From contig CM038727.1 of the NCBI GenBank assembly GCA_021613375.1, positions 428,176 through 492,175 on the forward strand: 64,000 bases of DNA. The letters are read 5' to 3'. The notes under the pieces are model-generated. The model did no database searches. It worked only from the letters and a program-made list of their open reading frames with translations, and had not been told where the DNA came from. This document shows positions 60,519-64,000 of the stretch, one piece after another. This DNA is from Megaleporinus macrocephalus. Lineage: Eukaryota > Chordata > Actinopteri > Characiformes > Anostomidae. Position numbers and translations under genes: made by a program. Position 1 is the first letter of the stretch, and the number at the start of each line of letters is the position of its first letter.

Positions 60519-62396
60519 TCAGACGTTGAGTTGTGTTGAGAAGTCTTGGGGGAAGAAGCTGTTGGTCGTGTTGGACCGGACGCTGCGGTACCTTCTTCCT
60601 GATGGCAGGAGGGAGAACAGTCTGTGTGAAGGGTGGGTGGGGTCATCCACAATGCTGGTTGCTTTGCGGATGCAGCGGGTGGTGTAAATGTCCAAGACGG
60701 AGGGGAGAGAGACTCCGATGATCCTCTCAGCTGTCCTCACAATGCGTTGGGGGGACTTGCGGTCAGAGGCTGTGCAGGTCCCAAACCAAGCAGTGATGCA
60801 GCTGCTTAGGATGCTCTCTATGGTTCCCCTATAGAAGAGGGTGAGGATGGGTGGAGGGAGACGGGCCTTTCTCAGCTTCCGGAGGAAGTAGAGACGCTGC
60901 TGGGCTTTCTTGGCTGTAGAGCTGGTGTTCAGGGACCAGGTGAGGTTCTCCGCTAGGTGGACACCAAGGAACTTGGTGCTCTTAACGATCTCCACAGAGG
61001 AGCCGTTGATGTTAAGCGGAGAGTGGTCCGGTCTTGATTTCCTGAAGTCAACAACCATTTCCTTGGTCTTCTCTACATTCCAGTGAAGGTTGTTGACTGT
61101 ACACCAGTCTGTCAGCTGCTGTACCTCCTCCCTGTATGCTGACTCGTCGCCTTTGCTGATGAGACCCAGCACAGTTGTATCATCGGCGAACTTTATGATG
61201 CTGTTAGAACTGTGTTTCGCAACACAGTCATGAGTCAGCAGGGTGAACAACAGAGGACTCAGTACACTGCCCTGGGGTGCCCCAGTGTTCATGGTGATGG
61301 TGCTGGAGCTGCTGTTCCCAAACCGGACTAACTGGGGCCTCCCTGTCAGAAAGTCCAGGATCCAGTTGCACAGGGGGGTGTTGAGGCCCAGCAGGCTTAA
61401 CTTCCTGGTGAGATTCTGTGGGATGATGGTGTTGAATGCTGAACTGAAGTCTATGAACAGCATTCTGACGTAGGTGTCCTTCTTCTCCAGGTGGGTAAGG
61501 GAGAGATGAAGGGTGGTGGTGATGGCATCGTCCGTGGAGCGGTTGGGACGATATGCAAATTGCAAGGGGTCCAATGAAGAGGGCAGTTGGGTTTTGATGT
61601 TCCTCATGACTAGCCTCTCGAAGCACTTCATGATGATGGGCGTGAGAGCTACGGGACGGTAGTCATTGAGGCAGGACACCGTGGACTTCTTCGGCACGGG
61701 GATGATGGTGGTGGTCTTGAGGCACGTTGGGACAGTGGAGCTGCGCAGGGAGACGTTGAAGATGTCCGTGAGAACATCTGTCAACTGGTCTGCACACTCT
61801 CTGAGCACTCTGCCAGGGATGTTGTCTGGTCCTGCAGCTTTCCGTGGGTTGACTCTGCGCAGAGTTTTCCTCACGTCCACTGCAGTCAGGCACAGCGCCT
61901 GCTCGTCTGGCTTGGGTGTGATCTTGGGTGTGATCTTGGGTGTGATCTTGCTCACCAACGTGTTGTTCTGAGCCTCAAACCGTGCATAAAAGTCGTTCAG
62001 GGCATCGGGGAGGAAGGCATCACTGTCACAGGACGGTGGCATTGTCCTGTAGTGTGTGATTTCCTGGATGCCCTGCCACATGCGCCGCGTGTCACCCGTG
62101 TCCTGGAAGTGGTTGTGGATTCTCTGGGCGTGAGCGCGCTTTGCCTCTCGGATGGCTCGTGACAATTTGGCTCTTGCTTTCCTTAGGGCCGCCATGTCAC
62201 CCACTCTGAAGGCCGAGTCGCGGGTCCTCAGTAGCGCACGCACCTCAGGAGTCATCCACGGCTTCTGGTTTGGGCGTATGGTGATGGTCTTGGAGACAGT
62301 GACATCATCAATACACTTGCTGATGTAGCCAGTGACTGATGCTGTGTACTCCTCCAAGTTAACAGAGTCGCCTTCAGTCGCAGCCTCCCTGAACAC
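60519..62396 (-). pseudogene. LINE B copy 2 ORF2, reverse transcriptase part
   Basis: 625 open codons collinear with copy 1: [71 protein letters not shown]. The TPKI linker has three repeats against five in copy 1. Near the C-terminus (about 60545-60585) small deletions remove the RLC of [11 protein letters not shown] and change the end to [12 protein letters not shown] and frame change separate it from the endonuclease part. Confidence 0.85.
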
Positions 62397-62399
62397 GTC

Positions 62400-63230
62400 C
62401 CATGCAGTTCACTCAACACAGTCCTGAAGGGCAGAGATGCTCCTGCCGGCCAGGTTTTCAGCTGCTTCTGAACTGGTCTGGAGCGTCTGATGAGGGGTGT
62501 GTAAGCTGGAGTCAGATACACAGACATGTGGTCCGAGAACGCGAGGTGGGGGCGGGGCTCCGCCCGGTACGCGCTGGGTATGTTTGTGTAAACAAGGTCC
62601 AACGCGTTCGCTCCTCTCGTGGCAAAGTCCACATGCTGATGGAATTTAGGGAGGACTGACTGGAGATTAGCGTGGTTGAAATGAACAGTGCGTCTGGGTG
62701 TCTGGTCTGCAGATCACTGACGCCCCCGTGCAGCTCCCACAGTGCCTCTTTAGCATTAGCGCTAGCGCTAGGCGGTATGTACACGGCGGCTATCAGCACG
62801 GCGGAGAATTCCCGTACTAAATAAAAAGGTCTGCACTGGACTATGATGAACTCCACCAGCGGAGAGCAGTGCTTGGCGACAGTCACAGCGTTGTTGCACC
62901 ATTCTGTGTTGATGTAAACACACACGCCTCCACCGCGGGTCTTCCCGGACAGAGCCGCGCTCCTATCCGCTCTGAACGAGGCTAGCCCGTCTAACTGAAT
63001 GGTCTGTCTGGAATACTGTCGCTGAGCCACGATTCCACAAAGACTAGAGCACAGCAGTCTCTGAACTCTCGCTGGGTCGCTCGCTGGAGTCGAATGCAGT
63101 CCAGTTTATTATCAAGGGAGCAGACGTTTGCGAGGAATAGCGATGGTATAGCCGGGCGGCTAGGGCTAGCCTTTAGCCTCGCGCGAACCCCGGCTCTCTT
63201 ACCGCGCTTCCGCTTTCGCTCGCACCGCTT
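62400..63230 (-). pseudogene. LINE B copy 2 ORF2, endonuclease part with catalytic deletion
   Basis: Contains [33 protein letters not shown] and [10 protein letters not shown]. Compared with copy 1 it lacks 13 nt near 62680, which removes the GDF of VAGDFN (catalytic Asp) and shifts the frame. It also has a two-base deletion near 63000 in the [11 protein letters not shown] region. Endonuclease is therefore inactive. Confidence 0.8.
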
Positions 63231-63493
63231 GCGATGACACTTCCGCCATCAGGAAACGCCGCGGACTGCAGGCCTGGGTCTTGTAGCAGGCTGAGCTCTT
63301 GTAGCGTCTGCAGAACTTCGTCCGGAAGATTGTTTGTAGGCTGGTTTCTCCACTGAAGCAGGTCTGGCGGTGGTAGGATGTGTGCACTGGTGTTCCGATG
63401 CACATATTTGCAGAGATGGACGAGAATATTCACAAACAATGACACAAAAAGCACCAATTCTCGGACCAAGAGCGGCCGCTGCGTGTTAACGCG

Positions 63494-63579
63494 CCGCCGA
63501 CCGGATGTCGAATACACTAACACTACTGTTAATAGTCCGCCGACCGGATGTCGAATACACTAACACTACTGTTAATACT
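63494..63579. repeat. 43-bp tandem duplication across LINE B 5' junction
   Basis: The segment starting ccgccgaccggatgtcgaat and running into array sequence is present twice, at 63494-63536 and 63537-63579. The unit includes the LINE 5' end, an unrelated gatgtcgaatacac filler and the first array bases. Confidence 0.85.
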
Positions 63580-64000
63580 GCTGTTACTCAACACTACTGT
63601 TACTCAACACTGCTCACGTCTCACTACAGCCAGTCAACACTACTGTTACTCAACGCTACTGTTACTCAATACTACTGTTACTCAACATTACTGTTAATAC
63701 TGCGGTTACTCAACTCTACTGTTACTCAATACTGCTGTTACTCAACACTGCTCACGTCTTACTACAGCCAGTCAACACTACTGTTACTCAACACTGCTGT
63801 TACTCAACGCTACTGTTACTCAACACTACTGTTACTCAACACTACTGTTAATACTGCTGTTACTCAACACTACTGTTACTCAACACTGCTCACGTCTCAC
63901 TACAGCCAGTCAACACTACTGTTACTCAAGAATACTGTTACTCAACACTACTGTTACTCAACACTGCTCACGTCTCACTACAGCCAGTCAACACTACTGT
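63580..64000. repeat. 16-bp composite array, right block, to window edge
   Basis: Continues the pattern of the middle block, including the ctcacgtctcactacagcc spacer module, and runs off the window. Confidence 0.95.

Larger units (their letters stand above)
60194..63507 (-). mobile_element. LINE B copy 2, inverted, inserted in 16-bp array
   Basis: The tail (tcaag)n at 60196-60215 and the 3' UTR are at the left; the GC-rich 5' region ends near 63507. Array sequence continues on both sides, so insertion was into existing satellite. Very similar to copy 1. Confidence 0.9.

Overview
The window looks like nuclear DNA of a ray-finned fish. The evidence is a teleost-type non-visual opsin gene split by introns, several non-LTR retrotransposons of fish type (an L1/Tx1-like element, an L2-like element with an esterase ORF1, and a CR1/Rex1-like element), a Tc1-like transposase fragment, and very long mini- and microsatellites. 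There are no operons, CRISPR arrays or bacterial features. The species cannot be named from the sequence alone.

Layout. 1-10450: a roughly 10.2 kb array of a 30-bp unit. 10.6-12.4 kb: two smaller arrays. 12.5-13.9 kb: a 3' LINE fragment whose 3' UTR has grown into a minisatellite. 14.1-18.3 kb: a 31-bp array. 18.3-18.5 kb: a Tc1-like transposase relic. 18.6-23.8 kb: a dead but structurally complete L1-like element on the minus strand, bounded by a 14-bp target-site duplication. 24.3-24.7 kb: a LINE tail. 25.4-26.2 kb: a 31/38-bp array. 26.3-34.8 kb: an L2-like element (LINE A) split by a nested CR1/Rex1-like element (LINE B). 35.1-45.2 kb: two exons of a TMT-type opsin on the minus strand, separated by a 9 kb intron made largely of tandem arrays. 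45.5-47.5 kb: more arrays. 47.6-50.2 kb: a second LINE A copy. 51.5-56.4 kb: three long arrays. 56.5-64 kb: a composite 16-bp array interrupted by a LINE A tail and a second LINE B copy (minus strand).

The only host gene I can support is the opsin. Exons 1 and 2 are intact and splice in phase to 239 residues (N-terminus through TM5). The exons for TM6, TM7 and the retinal-binding lysine are not in the window; if the gene is complete they lie beyond the left edge, across more than 35 kb of repeats. By rough tally over half of the window is tandem repeat, with about twenty unrelated units.

The observation I rate highest is that the 50-bp intronic array next to opsin exon 2 copies the exon's own splice acceptor and its first 20 coding bases, giving about 37 decoy acceptors upstream of the real one. 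Also notable are minisatellites born inside retrotransposons (from a LINE 3' UTR and, in frame, within a LINE ORF2), frameshifts shared by two LINE A copies, and a near-identical 239-bp direct repeat flanking opsin exon 1. I found no new protein-coding system; the long ORFs in the arrays are by-products of repeat units without stops in one frame.
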